Of a stretch of 64,000 nucleotides of DNA, positions 53,873 to 64,000 are shown in pieces; position 1 is the first letter of the stretch, and each line of letters begins with the position of its first letter. The notes beneath the pieces were generated by a model. That model ran no database searches. It was not told the origin of the DNA and was given only the letters and a program-made list of their open reading frames with translations. Source of the DNA: Methylobacterium goesingense (lineage in GTDB: Bacteria > Pseudomonadota > Alphaproteobacteria > Rhizobiales > Beijerinckiaceae); NCBI RefSeq assembly GCF_022179225.1, contig NZ_BPQL01000058.1:1-64000 (forward strand), written 5' to 3'. The position numbers and the translations under genes are program-made.

Positions 53873-56536
53873 ATGAGCGGCGTCAACGAGATCCGGTCGA
53901 CCTTCCTCGACTACTTCGCCAAGGCCGGCCACGAAGTGGTGCCGTCCTCTTCGCTCGTGCCGCGCAACGACCCGACGCTGATGTTCACCAACGCCGGCAT
54001 GGTGCAGTTCAAGAACGTCTTCACCGGTGTCGAGAAGCGCCCTTATGACCGCGCGACCACCGCGCAGAAATGCGTCCGGGCCGGCGGGAAGCACAACGAC
54101 CTCGACAATGTCGGCTACACCGCTCGGCACCACACCTTCTTCGAGATGCTCGGCAACTTCTCCTTCGGCGACTACTTCAAGCCGCGGGCGATCGAGCTGG
54201 CCTGGAACCTGATCACCAAGGAGTTCGGCCTTTCCAAGGACCGGCTGCTGGTGACGGTCTATGCCGACGACGACGAGGCCGCCGACCTCTGGCGCAAGAT
54301 CGCGGGCTTCTCCGACGACCGCATCATCCGCATCGGCACCTCCGACAATTTCTGGCAGATGGGCGATACCGGCCCTTGCGGCCCCTGTTCGGAGATCTTC
54401 ATCGACCAGGGGCCATCCCTCCAGGGCGGCCCGCCCGGCTCGCCGGACGAGGACGGCGACCGCTTCCTCGAGTTCTGGAACCTCGTCTTCATGCAGTACG
54501 AGCAGATCGAGCCGGGCAACCGCCTCGCCCTGCCGCGCCCCTCCATCGACACCGGCATGGGCCTCGAGCGCATGGCGGCGATCCTCCAGGGCGTGAAGAG
54601 CAACTACGAGACCGACCTGTTCCGGGCCCTCATCGACGCCGTCGCCCACGCGGTCGGCCGCCCGCCGGAGCCCGGCACCCAAGCCTCCTACCGAGTGATC
54701 GCCGATCACCTGCGTGCCGCCTCCTTCCTCGTGGCCGACGGCGTGCTGCCGGGTAACGAAGGCCGCGGGTACGTCCTGCGCCGCATCATGCGCCGTGCCA
54801 TGCGCCACGCGGAACTCCTCGGCTCGCGTGAACCGATGATGTACCGCCTCGTCCCGACGCTGCTGCGCGAGATGGGCCAGGCCTATCCGGAACTGACCCG
54901 GGCCGAGGGGCTCATCGCCGAGACCCTGCGTTTGGAGGAGACCCGGTTCCGCCGTACCCTGGAACGCGGCCTCGCGATCCTCGACGCGGAGACCCGCGAT
55001 CTTTCGTCCGGCCAGAACCTCTCGGGCGAGACCGCCTTCACCCTCTACGACACCTACGGCTTTCCCCTCGACCTGACGCAGGACGCCCTGAAGGCACGGG
55101 GGATCGGCGTCGATACGAACACGTTCGGGCAGGCGATGGAGCGCCAGCGCAAGGCGGCGCGCGCCGCCTGGACCGGCTCCGGCGAGGCCGCCACCGAGAC
55201 GGTCTGGTACGGCCTGAAGGAGCGCGTCGGCGCCACCGAGTTCCTCGGCTATGAGACCGAGGGCGCCGAGGGCATCGTCACCGCGCTGCTGCGCGACGGG
55301 GCCGAGACCCAGAGCCTGAAGGCGGGTGAGACCGGCCTCGTCCTGGTCAACCAGACCCCTTTCTACGCGGAATCCGGCGGCCAGGTCGGCGACACCGGCA
55401 CCCTGTCTGCCTCCGGTCTGAAGGCGCGCGTCACCGCCACCGAGAAGAAGCTCGGCGATCTCTTCGTGCACCACGTCACGGTGGAGGAGGGTACGCTGTC
55501 GCTCAACCAGGCGGTGGAACTCGCCGTCGACCATGACCGGCGCTCCGCGATCCGCGCCAATCATTCGGCGACCCACCTGCTGCACGAGGCCCTCCGCCAG
55601 GTGCTCGGCGACCACGTCGCCCAGAAGGGCTCGCTGGTTTCGCCCGAGCGCCTGCGCTTCGATTTCAGCCACCCGAAGCCCATGGACGAGGCGGAGATCC
55701 GCGCCGTCGAGGATATCGCCAACGCGGTGCTCCTGCAGAACACGCCCGTAGTCACCAAGCTGATGGCACAGGACGAGGCCGTGGCCTCCGGCGCCCGCGC
55801 GCTGTTCGGCGAGAAGTACGGCGACGAGGTTCGCGTCGTCTCCATGGGCGCCCCGGTGACCGGTGAAACCGGACGCACCAAGGCCTTCTCGGTGGAGCTC
55901 TGCGGCGGCACCCATGCGGGCCGCACCGGCGAGATCGGACAGGTCTCCGTGGTCGCCGAGAGTGCGGTTGGCGCTGGCGTGCGCCGCATCGAGGCCCTGA
56001 CGGCGGATGCCGCGCGCCGCTACCGCGCTGAGGAGAGCCGCACGCTCTCGCAGATCGCCGGGCTGCTGAAGGCCTCCCCGACGGATGTGCCGGATCGTCT
56101 CGCGGCCTTGATCGAGGACCGCCGCCGCCTTGAGCGCGAACTCACCGACGCCCGCAAGAAGATCGCCATGGGCGGCGCCGGCTCCGGCGCCGATGACGGT
56201 ATCGCCGAAATCGGTGGCGTGAAGGTGATGGCGCGGGTGGTGGAGGGCGTCGAGATGCGCGACCTCAAGAGCCTCGCCGACGAGGGCAAGACGCGCCTTG
56301 GTTCCGGCATCGTCGCCATCGTGGGCGTGGCACCCGACGGCAAGGCCGGGCTCGTGGTCGGAGTCACCTCCGATCTCACCGAACGCTACGACGCCGTGGC
56401 CCTGGTGCGGGCCGGCGCCGGGCATCTCGGTGGCAAGGGGGGCGGCGGCCGCCGCGACATGGCCCAGGCCGGTGGACCCGAGGGCACAGGCGCCCAGGCC
56501 GCCATCGAGGCGATCCGGGCAGCCCTGTCGGCCTGA
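53873..56536 (+). CDS. alaS: Alanyl-tRNA synthetase
   Basis: An 887-residue class II synthetase charging tRNA-Ala. The catalytic domain starts [44 protein letters not shown] (motif 1/2 region) and includes [15 protein letters not shown] (motif 3). The editing domain has [16 protein letters not shown] and [13 protein letters not shown] zinc/editing motifs. The C-Ala domain with its glycine-rich [19 protein letters not shown] ends the protein. The ATG at 53873 begins [11 protein letters not shown]. Two identical tRNA-Ala genes lie 1.3 kb downstream. Confidence 0.97.
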   Translation: MSGVNEIRSTFLDYFAKAGHEVVPSSSLVPRNDPTLMFTNAGMVQFKNVFTGVEKRPYDRATTAQKCVRAGGKHNDLDNVGYTARHHTFFEMLGNFSFGDYFKPRAIELAWNLITKEFGLSKDRLLVTVYADDDEAADLWRKIAGFSDDRIIRIGTSDNFWQMGDTGPCGPCSEIFIDQGPSLQGGPPGSPDEDGDRFLEFWNLVFMQYEQIEPGNRLALPRPSIDTGMGLERMAAILQGVKSNYETDLFRALIDAVAHAVGRPPEPGTQASYRVIADHLRAASFLVADGVLPGNEGRGYVLRRIMRRAMRHAELLGSREPMMYRLVPTLLREMGQAYPELTRAEGLIAETLRLEETRFRRTLERGLAILDAETRDLSSGQNLSGETAFTLYDTYGFPLDLTQDALKARGIGVDTNTFGQAMERQRKAARAAWTGSGEAATETVWYGLKERVGATEFLGYETEGAEGIVTALLRDGAETQSLKAGETGLVLVNQTPFYAESGGQVGDTGTLSASGLKARVTATEKKLGDLFVHHVTVEEGTLSLNQAVELAVDHDRRSAIRANHSATHLLHEALRQVLGDHVAQKGSLVSPERLRFDFSHPKPMDEAEIRAVEDIANAVLLQNTPVVTKLMAQDEAVASGARALFGEKYGDEVRVVSMGAPVTGETGRTKAFSVELCGGTHAGRTGEIGQVSVVAESAVGAGVRRIEALTADAARRYRAEESRTLSQIAGLLKASPTDVPDRLAALIEDRRRLERELTDARKKIAMGGAGSGADDGIAEIGGVKVMARVVEGVEMRDLKSLADEGKTRLGSGIVAIVGVAPDGKAGLVVGVTSDLTERYDAVALVRAGAGHLGGKGGGGRRDMAQAGGPEGTGAQAAIEAIRAALSA

Positions 56537-56548
56537 TCGCACCCCGAA

Positions 56549-56576
56549 GGCTTCCGCGATCGCGATCGCGGAAGCC
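56549..56576. terminator. Perfect 28-bp palindrome between alaS and DUF2147 gene
   Basis: GGCTTCCGCGATCG directly followed by its complement CGATCGCGGAAGCC, 12 bases after the alaS stop and 20 before the convergent DUF2147 stop. It probably ends transcription from both sides. Confidence 0.6.
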
Positions 56577-56596
56577 GCTATGTCGGTCCGACAGGC

Positions 56597-57028
56597 TCAG
56601 TTCACGCGCTTCCAGGTCTGGCGCTTGCAGAACACGCTCATCACGCAGCCCGAGACCTCGACGACGTTCGTGCTCTTGATGGTGACGCTGCCCGAATAGG
56701 TCTTGCCGTCGTTGGGGTTGTAGAGCGTCCCCTCGAAGGCATCGCCGCTGGGGGTGCGCGCATCCATGATCTGGACGCCGACCAGATTGCGCGAGCGCAG
56801 GGACGCGTCGGGATTCTTGGCGTCGAGGCCGGGGCCGGCCGTGCTTGCCAGGGTGCCGCAATAGCCGGCGCCGCAGCGGGTGATACGCACCTTCGAGCCG
56901 GCCGTCTCCGTCTGCCAGAGGCCCGTGGCGTCGACGCCCTTCTGCGCCAGCGCCGTGCCGTTCAGGGCGAGGCCGATCAGTCCCGCGTACCCGATGCGCC
57001 GCATTGTCCGCCCGTTGAACGCCATCAC
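56597..57028 (-). CDS. DUF2147 secreted protein
   Basis: A 143-residue periplasmic protein. A signal peptide (about 1-28, ALAQ) is followed by the DUF2147 pattern: GLWQTETAGSKVRITRCGAGYCGTLAS, then DARTPSGDAFEGTLYNPNDGKTYSGSVTIKSTNVVEVSGCVMSVFCKRQTWKRV. The family is small and lipocalin-like, with unknown role; four cysteines in the mature part may form two disulfides. The second codon is also ATG. Confidence 0.85.
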   Translation of the reverse strand: MMAFNGRTMRRIGYAGLIGLALNGTALAQKGVDATGLWQTETAGSKVRITRCGAGYCGTLASTAGPGLDAKNPDASLRSRNLVGVQIMDARTPSGDAFEGTLYNPNDGKTYSGSVTIKSTNVVEVSGCVMSVFCKRQTWKRVN

Positions 57029-57111
57029 TCCGATCCTTGCCCTGTCTGGTCCCTGGGGCGAGGGGCATAGCCCGTGAACCCGCCGCGTGCCAGCCCCCCG
57101 GCGACCCGACC

Positions 57112-57684
57112 TCAGTCGCGCGCGAGGACGGCCGCCGTGTAGGTCTCGGCCACTTCACAGAGGGGCAGCCCGTCGGCGCGCAGGAGCAGCGCCGCGACCG
57201 TGAAGAGCGGATCGTGCGGGGCGAGGCGCCCTGGCGCTTCGGCACCGGCGAGCAGGCACAGGTCGAGGTTGCGTCGCTTAGGGCCGAGGGGATGCACCAC
57301 GCGGCCGAAGGGCGTGTCGCTCGTCTCCAGGAGGTGATTCATGGCGGGCGTGAGCCGGCCCGGAACGTACCAGTTCTCGGCTTCTGAGAGCACATGACGG
57401 CCGCAGGCGAGGCGGACGCGGCGGTATCGCACCACCGCCCCGCGCGGCAGCTCCAGGCGTTCGCGCTGGGCCGGGGAAACGGGCGTGCCGGGGCCGGGCA
57501 GCACCTGAGCGACGAGATCCGTCGTGGTCAATCCGCGCTCCCGGCACCACGCCTCCAGCACGGCCGTGGCGCTGGGGCCGGCCAGCAGACGGGCACAAAG
57601 ATCGTGGAGGCTCTGGATGGCCGCGTCGGCCGGGATCGGATCGCCGGGGAGGGACGTCGCCATGAACACCGAACCACGTCCCAT
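57112..57684 (-). CDS. Chorismate lyase/UTRA-like protein of unknown function
   Basis: A 190-residue protein. The core, AVVRYRRVRLACGRHVLSEAENWYVPGRLTPAMNHLLETSDTPFGRVVHPLGPKRRNLD, has the outline of the chorismate lyase/UTRA fold (alternating strands ending in a T-x-x-P-[FL]-G motif). No DNA-binding domain is present, so a UTRA-type regulator is unlikely. Substrate binding for 4-hydroxybenzoate formation cannot be confirmed by eye. An ATG seven codons downstream (57663) may be the true start. It lies between the DUF2147 gene and the tRNA-Ala pair. Confidence 0.5.
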   Translation of the reverse strand: MGRGSVFMATSLPGDPIPADAAIQSLHDLCARLLAGPSATAVLEAWCRERGLTTTDLVAQVLPGPGTPVSPAQRERLELPRGAVVRYRRVRLACGRHVLSEAENWYVPGRLTPAMNHLLETSDTPFGRVVHPLGPKRRNLDLCLLAGAEAPGRLAPHDPLFTVAALLLRADGLPLCEVAETYTAAVLARD

Positions 57685-57793
57685 CCAACACCATCACGCA
57701 GCGTCGCGGCCGCTCGCACAAGCGGCATTGCGCACCGCAATACGAAGCGTCGGAGGAAAGGTCTACGATGATGTCAGGGGTAGAGAGAAGATT

Positions 57794-57869
57794 TGGTGGA
57801 GCCTAACGGGATCGAACCGATGACCTCTTCCATGCCATGGAAGCGCTCTCCCAGCTGAGCTAAGGCCCC
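57794..57869 (-). tRNA. tRNA-Ala (anticodon GGC), copy 1
   Basis: Minus-strand 76-base tRNA with encoded CCA. The acceptor stem GGGGCCT pairs with AGGCTCC. The anticodon stem CTTCC/GGAAG encloses the loop ATGGCAT, giving GGC (alanine, GCC). The T arm contains GGTTCGATCCC. It is identical to the copy at 58138-58213. Confidence 0.96.
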
Positions 57870-57950
57870 ACTTGTCACATCGCGGCGTCTGGCGCGCTCG
57901 CGATGGTCGTCCGCATCGGCGTGGGCATCAGCCCGGCCGGCGATGGCGCT

Positions 57951-57979
57951 GATATACTGGGGCTTGCCCGCCGCCTCAA
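57951..57979 (-). promoter_or_regulatory. Promoter of tRNA-Ala copy 1
   Basis: On the minus strand TTGAGG, 17 bases, TATATC, about 80 bases before the tRNA 5' end. The 17-base spacer is identical to that of the second copy. Confidence 0.6.
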
Positions 57980-58137
57980 CCCCTATTTTCGGTCTTCGTC
58001 GCGTCCAGCGCTGATTTAACGGGTGGGACGCGATGGCCCGCTGAGCCATGCCCCGGAACGCAAAAAACCACGCGACGAACCTGCGTCGGGTGGCTTCGAT
58101 TTCTAGAGGTTCAACGAGATGTCGAGAAGGGTGAGAT

Positions 58138-58213
58138 TGGTGGAGCCTAACGGGATCGAACCGATGACCTCTTCCATGCCATGGAAGCGCTCTCCCAGCT
58201 GAGCTAAGGCCCC
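58138..58213 (-). tRNA. tRNA-Ala (anticodon GGC), copy 2
   Basis: Identical over all 76 bases to copy 1, 344 bases apart, on the same strand and with its own similar promoter. The pair arose by duplication of a gene-plus-promoter unit. Confidence 0.96.
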
Positions 58214-58289
58214 ACTCTCGACGCACCGGAGACTGGAGGTCCGGGGCGGTCTTCGTCGGCGGCGGGCGCTGCCCGCCGTCGATGGCGGT

Positions 58290-58318
58290 GATGTACTGGG
58301 GCTTGCCCGCCGTCTCAA
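58290..58318 (-). promoter_or_regulatory. Promoter of tRNA-Ala copy 2
   Basis: On the minus strand TTGAGA, 17 bases, TACATC, about 77 bases before the tRNA 5' end. It differs from the copy 1 promoter by one base in each hexamer. Confidence 0.6.
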
Positions 58319-58379
58319 CCCCCTTTGTGCCCCGCCGGCAAACTTTTTTGGCCGGCGGTGCTGAGGAGGGCCCGGGCGC

Positions 58380-58772
58380 TCAGCTCTCCTCGTCGTTCTC
58401 GATGTCGCTGTCGATCAGATCGGCCACGTCGTCGTCGCCGGTGTCCTCCTCCTCGAGGAAGGTGTCGTCGGCGTCGTCGTTGCTGTCGCCGTCCACATCC
58501 TCGGTGGTGGTGTCCGCATCGTCCTCGGCCGCTTCGACCTCGTCGAGGGAAACGATCTCCGGACCGCCCTTCTCGGCATCCGTGTCCTCGTCGTCATCGG
58601 CGGGAACGGCTGCCGCGCGTGCGGCGAGCGCCGGAGCGGCGCGGCCGGAGGCTGCGGCGACCTGATAGATCGTCCCGCATTTGGGGCAGGTCGGCGGATC
58701 ATTGTCGAGGTCGTAGAACTTGGCGCCGCAGCTCATGCATTGACGCTTCAAGCCGAGTTCCGGTCTGGCCAC
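58380..58772 (-). CDS. TIGR02300-type zinc-ribbon/acidic-tail protein
   Basis: A 130-residue protein of the alphaproteobacterial TIGR02300 (FYDLN-acid) family. The GTG at 58772 gives VARPELGLKRQCMSCGAKFYDLD, the family's start, with a zinc ribbon CMSCGAKFYDLDNDPPTCPKCG (two CxxC pairs). After an alanine-rich linker, the last 70 residues are almost entirely aspartate, glutamate and threonine. The function is unknown; zinc ribbon plus acidic tail suggests nucleic-acid or polymerase association. It is divergent from aroA, the usual arrangement in this class. Confidence 0.88.
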   Translation of the reverse strand: MARPELGLKRQCMSCGAKFYDLDNDPPTCPKCGTIYQVAAASGRAAPALAARAAAVPADDDEDTDAEKGGPEIVSLDEVEAAEDDADTTTEDVDGDSNDDADDTFLEEEDTGDDDVADLIDSDIENDEES

Positions 58773-58924
58773 GGGCGAACCTCTATACGTGCAATCTTTT
58801 GGGAGAGGCGCCCCGTTAGTCGCGTGGAACGCTCCTGTCAAATTCCTAGGGTCCCACGGCGCGGCGACGTCTTTCCCCGGCCCTTCGCAGCGCCGGGCGG
58901 GCGATGTGCGGGGGCTTCGGATGA

Positions 58925-60382
<1,458 letters not shown>

Positions 60383-60387
60383 GCGCG

Positions 60388-61020
60388 ATGCCGATGGTGA
60401 TCGCGATCGACGGGCCGGCGGCTTCCGGCAAAGGCACCCTGGCCAAGCGCCTCGCGGCGCATTACGGCCTGCCCCACCTCGATACCGGGCTCCTGTACCG
60501 GGCCGTTGCCCTCACGGTGATCGATGCGGGTCACAATCTCGACGACCATCAGGCCGCGGCGCGCGCGGCCGCCAGCCTGATCGCCGATCGCCTCGCCGAC
60601 CCACGTCTGCGCGAGCGCGCGATGGGCGAGGCGGCCTCGCGCATCTCGGCGGTGCCCGCCGTGCGGGCCGCGCTCCTCGCCTGGCAGCAGCGCTTCGCGG
60701 GAGGCGCCAGCGGTGCCGTCCTCGACGGGCGCGACATCGGCACGGTGGTCTGTCCCAATGCCGGCGTTAAGCTGTTCATCACGGCCGCCCCCGAGGAGCG
60801 CGCCCGCCGCCGCCATCTCGAATTGCTGCGACGCGGCGAATCGGCGACGCTCGGCGCCATCCTGGCCGACATCGTCGCCCGGGACGCCCGCGACGCCCAG
60901 CGTTCGACCGCGCCGCTCAAGGCGGCAGCCGACGCGGTGATTCTCGACACCACTGAACTCGATGCGGAAGAGGCCTTCGCGGCCGCCCGCGCCGTCGTCG
61001 ACCGCGCCCGGCCGCACTGA
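60388..61020 (+). CDS. cmk: Cytidylate kinase
   Basis: A 210-residue (d)CMP kinase. It has the P-loop IAIDGPAASGKGTLAKRLA (4-22), HLDTGLLYRAVAL, VLDGRDIGTVVCPNAGVKLFITA, the lid arginines in EERARRRHLELLRRGE, and DARDAQRSTAPLKAAADAVILDTT. The ATG at 60388 is preferred over the overlapping TTG at 60379. It is co-transcribed with aroA, a common alphaproteobacterial pair often followed by rpsA, which is not found here. Confidence 0.95.
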   Translation: MPMVIAIDGPAASGKGTLAKRLAAHYGLPHLDTGLLYRAVALTVIDAGHNLDDHQAAARAAASLIADRLADPRLRERAMGEAASRISAVPAVRAALLAWQQRFAGGASGAVLDGRDIGTVVCPNAGVKLFITAAPEERARRRHLELLRRGESATLGAILADIVARDARDAQRSTAPLKAAADAVILDTTELDAEEAFAAARAVVDRARPH

Positions 61021-61060
61021 GCCGCCGACCATCGGTCTTCTCTTCGGATTCGAATCGTAA

Positions 61061-61089
61061 CGCCCCGCCGGATCTCATCCGGCGGGGCG
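61061..61089. terminator. Convergent hairpin between cmk and gltA
   Basis: A perfect 13-bp stem (CGCCCCGCCGGAT, loop CTC, ATCCGGCGGGGCG) between two converging genes, 40 bases after cmk and 12 before the gltA stop. It has no T tract. Confidence 0.6.
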
Positions 61090-61101
61090 TCCGCGAGATC
61101 G

Positions 61102-62391
61102 TCAGCCGCGCTGGTCGATCGGGGTGTATTCGCGCTTGTCCGGGCCGATGTAGAGCTGGCGCGGACGACCGATCTTCTGCGACGGATCCTCGATCATCTC
61201 GGCCCACTGGGCGATCCAGCCCGTGGTGCGGGCGAGCGCGAACAGCACCGTGAACATTGAGGTCGGGAAGCCCATCGCCTTCAGGGTGATGCCCGAGTAG
61301 AAATCGATGTTCGGATAGAGCTTCTTCTCGATGAAGTAATCGTCCTTCAGGGCGATCTGCTCAAGCTGCACGGCGACTTCGAGGAGCGGGTCGTCCTTGA
61401 TGCCGAGCTGGCCGAGCACCTCGTGGGTGGTCTTCTGCATGATCCGGGCCCGCGGATCGTAGTTCTTGTAGACGCGGTGGCCGAAGCCCATCAGGCGGAA
61501 CGGATCGTTCTTGTCCTTGGCCTTCGCCACGTACTTGGCCACGTTCTCCGGATGCCCGATCTCCTCGAGCATCTTCAGCGCCGCCTCGTTGGCGCCGCCA
61601 TGGGCGGGCCCCCACAGGCAGGCGATGCCGGCCGCGATGCAGGCGAAGGGGTTGGCGCCCGAGGAGCCCGCCAGACGCACCGTGGAGGTGGAGGCGTTCT
61701 GCTCGTGGTCGGCGTGCAGGATGAAGATCCGGTCCAACGCGCGTGCGAAGATCGGGTTGACCTTGAACTCCTCGCAGGGGACCGCGAAACACATCCGCAG
61801 GAAGTTCGAGGTATAGTCGAGGTCGTTCTTCGGGTACACGAACGGTTGGCCGATCGAGTACTTGTAGGCCATCGCCGCAAGGGTCGGCATCTTGGCGATC
61901 ATGCGCATGGAGGCGACCATGCGCTGCTGGTCGTCCGAGATGTCGGTGGAGTCGTGGTAGAAGGCCGAAAGCGCGCCGACGCAGGCGACCATGATCGCCA
62001 TGGGGTGCGCGTCGCGGCGGAAGCCTTGGAAGAAGCGGTTCATCTGGTCATGCACCATCGTGTGGCGCGTGATCCGGTAGTCGAAATCGGCCTTCTGGGC
62101 CGGGGTCGGCAGTTCGCCGAACAGCATCAGGTAGCAGGTCTCGAGGAAATCTCCGTTCTCGGCGATCTGCTCGATGGGGTAGCCGCGATAGAGGAGTATG
62201 CCAGCATCGCCGTCGATGTAGGTGATCTTCGACTCGCAGGAGGCGGTCGACGTGAAGCCGGGATCGAAGGTGAATTTGCCCGTCTTGGCGTAGAGCTTGC
62301 CGATGTCGATGACATCCGGACCGATCGTGCCGGTCTTGATCGGGAGCTCGACGTGGTTGTCGCCCACGGTGATCGTGCTGGAGGCGCTCAT
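61102..62391 (-). CDS. gltA: Citrate synthase
   Basis: A 429-residue hexameric-type citrate synthase of the TCA cycle. Catalytic histidines are in [17 protein letters not shown] and [15 protein letters not shown], and the catalytic aspartate region is [34 protein letters not shown]. The N-terminal [19 protein letters not shown] and [39 protein letters not shown] are typical of the Gram-negative NADH-regulated type. The ATG at 62391 ([12 protein letters not shown]) is used; the upstream frame has no homologous residues. Confidence 0.96.
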   Translation of the reverse strand: MSASSTITVGDNHVELPIKTGTIGPDVIDIGKLYAKTGKFTFDPGFTSTASCESKITYIDGDAGILLYRGYPIEQIAENGDFLETCYLMLFGELPTPAQKADFDYRITRHTMVHDQMNRFFQGFRRDAHPMAIMVACVGALSAFYHDSTDISDDQQRMVASMRMIAKMPTLAAMAYKYSIGQPFVYPKNDLDYTSNFLRMCFAVPCEEFKVNPIFARALDRIFILHADHEQNASTSTVRLAGSSGANPFACIAAGIACLWGPAHGGANEAALKMLEEIGHPENVAKYVAKAKDKNDPFRLMGFGHRVYKNYDPRARIMQKTTHEVLGQLGIKDDPLLEVAVQLEQIALKDDYFIEKKLYPNIDFYSGITLKAMGFPTSMFTVLFALARTTGWIAQWAEMIEDPSQKIGRPRQLYIGPDKREYTPIDQRG

Positions 62392-62644
62392 GGAGACCTG
62401 GACCCTTTCGTGGCAGCGGGGCGTCGCCGGCCCGCGTGGCGATGAGATCCGCCACCCGGGTCCGGGGCGCAAGCGCAGGCTATGCTGCACTTGCTCACAC
62501 GAGCATGGGGGTAGCGGATCGGCGGACCGTCATCAACCGACGCTCCGCTTCACGCCGGGGGCCAAGCGAAATCCAGGCCGATTTGTCATTCTTTTGCAGG
62601 ATGAAACGCGCGCCCGCCGAATGACCTTTCCCGGTCCGCGTGCC

Positions 62645-64000
62645 TCAACCAGGGATCTGGTCGTGGAGCCGGCCGAGGCACTCCGCCCGCCCCAGAACCG
62701 CCATCACGTCGAAGACCGGAGGTGAGGTCGCGCGGCCCGTCAGCGCGGCCCGGAGGGGCTGTGCGATCTGCCCGAGTTTCAGGCCGTTCGCCTCGGCGAA
62801 ATGGCGGACCGCGCCCTCGGTGGCGGCGGCATCCCAGTCGGGCAGGGCCTCCAGGGCCGGGAGGAGGGCGGCCAGACGTGCGCGGGCCTCGTCGCCGAGC
62901 AGGCCCTTGGCCTTCTCGTCCAGAACGAGGGGCCGCATCGCGGTCAGGTAGTAGGCACTGTCCAGGAGCTCCACCAGGGTCTTGGCACGCTCCTTCAGGC
63001 CCGGCATCGCGGCGTTGAGCCGGTCGCGCAGATCCGGCGCCATCGGCACCGGGATGCCGCGCGACGGCCCGAGGGCCGGCAGCACGTCGGCGATAGCCTG
63101 GACGAGGTCCGCGTCGGCGGCGCCCCGGATATAGAGCCCGTTCAGGTTTTCGAGCTTTGCGAAGTCGAAGCGGGCCGGCGAGCGGCCGATCGCCTTGAGG
63201 TCGAAGGCGGCGACCATCTCCTCTGTGGAGAACACCTCCTGATCGCCGTGGCTCCAGCCGAGGCGCACGAGGTAGTTGCGCAGGGCCGCCGGCAGGTAGC
63301 CGAGGTCGCGGTAGGCGTCGACGCCGAGCGCTCCGTGGCGCTTCGAAAGCTTCGCCCCGTCGGCCCCGTGGATCAGCGGGATATGCGCCATGGCGGGCGC
63401 TTCCCAGCCGAGGGCATCAAAGATCTGGCGCTGGCGCGCGGCGTTGGTGAGGTGGTCGTCACCCCGGATCACCTGGGTGACACCCATGTCGTGGTCGTCC
63501 ACCACCACCGCGAGCATGTAGGTCGGGTTTCCGTCCGACCGCAGCAGGACGAGGTCGTCGAGATCCTTGTTCTGCCAGACGACGCGCCCCTGAACGGCGT
63601 CCTCCACCACCGTTTCGCCCTCGGTGGGGGCGCGCAGGCGAATCACCGGCTTCACGCCGGCCGGCGCGTCTGAGGGGTCGCGGTCGCGCCAGCGCCCATC
63701 GTAGCGCAGGGGGCGGCCCTCGGCGCGGGCAGCCTCGCGCATCGCCGTGAGTTCCTCCGGCGTCGCGTAGCAGCGATAGGCGTTGCCCGAATCGAGCAGG
63801 CTCATCGCCGCCTCCCGGTGACGCTCCGCGCGGGCGTACTGGTAGATCACGTCGCCGTCCCAATCGAGGCCGAGCCAGCGCATGCCGTCCAGGATGGCGT
63901 CGATCGCGCCCTGGGTGGAGCGCTCGCGGTCGGTGTCCTCGATGCGTAGCAGCATGCGGCCGCCGAAGCGCCGGGCATAGAGCCAGTTGAACAGGGCCGT
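62645..64000 (-). CDS. gltX: Glutamyl-tRNA synthetase, 5' end beyond the window
   Basis: A class I synthetase lacking its N terminus: the frame is open to the right edge, where the partial sequence [28 protein letters not shown] begins, just after the HIGH region. Visible motifs are [37 protein letters not shown] and the KMSKS-type loop [10 protein letters not shown]. The C-terminal anticodon-binding region runs to [22 protein letters not shown]. About 452 residues are inside the window. It may be the canonical GltX or the second GluRS paralogue common in this class; the missing N terminus would help decide. Confidence 0.92.
   Translation of the reverse strand, partial: TALFNWLYARRFGGRMLLRIEDTDRERSTQGAIDAILDGMRWLGLDWDGDVIYQYARAERHREAAMSLLDSGNAYRCYATPEELTAMREAARAEGRPLRYDGRWRDRDPSDAPAGVKPVIRLRAPTEGETVVEDAVQGRVVWQNKDLDDLVLLRSDGNPTYMLAVVVDDHDMGVTQVIRGDDHLTNAARQRQIFDALGWEAPAMAHIPLIHGADGAKLSKRHGALGVDAYRDLGYLPAALRNYLVRLGWSHGDQEVFSTEEMVAAFDLKAIGRSPARFDFAKLENLNGLYIRGAADADLVQAIADVLPALGPSRGIPVPMAPDLRDRLNAAMPGLKERAKTLVELLDSAYYLTAMRPLVLDEKAKGLLGDEARARLAALLPALEALPDWDAAATEGAVRHFAEANGLKLGQIAQPLRAALTGRATSPPVFDVMAVLGRAECLGRLHDQIPG

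Noticed and set aside
53852..56542. 896-codon open frame antisense to alaS
   Set aside because: Shadow frame caused by high GC at third positions; no recognisable domain or ribosome binding site.
57794..58213. Tandem tRNA genes as a possible integrative-element attachment region
   Set aside because: No integrase, no partial tRNA direct repeat beyond a complete second gene with its own promoter, and no foreign cargo between the copies.

Overview
The window reads as a piece of a GC-rich alphaproteobacterial chromosome, most likely Hyphomicrobiales and close to Methylobacterium/Methylorubrum. Signs of this are a Porin_2-type porin, FliX, CckA, a TIGR02300 zinc-ribbon protein, a large class II-like AroA, a single-cysteine DksA and the rhizobial-style order of the flagellar genes. 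The genus is an inference; the class is well supported. No phage, IS element, CRISPR array or rRNA operon was seen.

Layout. 1-8515: a porin behind an AT-rich upstream region, then a binding-protein/permease/ATPase ABC importer (iron or organophosphate type) divergent from a TctDE-like two-component system. 8675-12278: a D-tartrate module made of a D-tartrate dehydratase-like enolase-superfamily enzyme, a DctA transporter and a divergent LysR regulator. 12636-17079: a low-GC secreted double-Tudor-like protein, tRNA-Gln, an SDR, release factor 3 and a DUF2189 membrane protein. 17098-18072: a receiver-only response regulator behind a BLUF blue-light sensor.

18329-47303 is a flagellar island: flgE-flgK-flgL; flgI-flgJ-like-flgN-like; fliX; flgF-flgG-flgA-flgH; fliL-fliM-DUF6468-motE-like; a 1132-residue AMIN/TPR-like periplasmic protein; fliO-fliP; and flgB-flgC-fliE-fliQ-fliR-flhB, which runs into cckA. 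It is interrupted by dksA, a DUF892 stress protein, a truncated porin-like gene and a deaminase. fliF, fliG, fliN, fliI, flhA, flgD, fliK, motA/B and flagellin genes are not in the window. 50266-64000 is housekeeping: recA with an SOS-type operator, a PQQ sugar dehydrogenase/cytochrome c pair, MAPEG, alaS, two identical tRNA-Ala(GGC) genes, TIGR02300, aroA-cmk, gltA and a gltX cut by the right edge.

The most interesting signal is regulatory. A 15-bp palindrome (CGGCAGCTTTTGCCG and 1-base variants) lies at four flagellar control regions (flgE, flgI/fliX, flgF/fliL, flgB). Three of these also carry GG-N10-GC sigma-54-type promoters 72-99 bp away, directed at flgE, flgI and flgF. Perfect TTAA-N7-TTAA CtrA-type boxes precede fliL, fliO and flgB, and a 7/8 match precedes the TPR gene. 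With cckA and fliX in the same window, this looks like a Caulobacter-style CckA-CtrA / sigma-54-FlbD flagellar hierarchy, with a BLUF-receiver pair next to its hook promoter.
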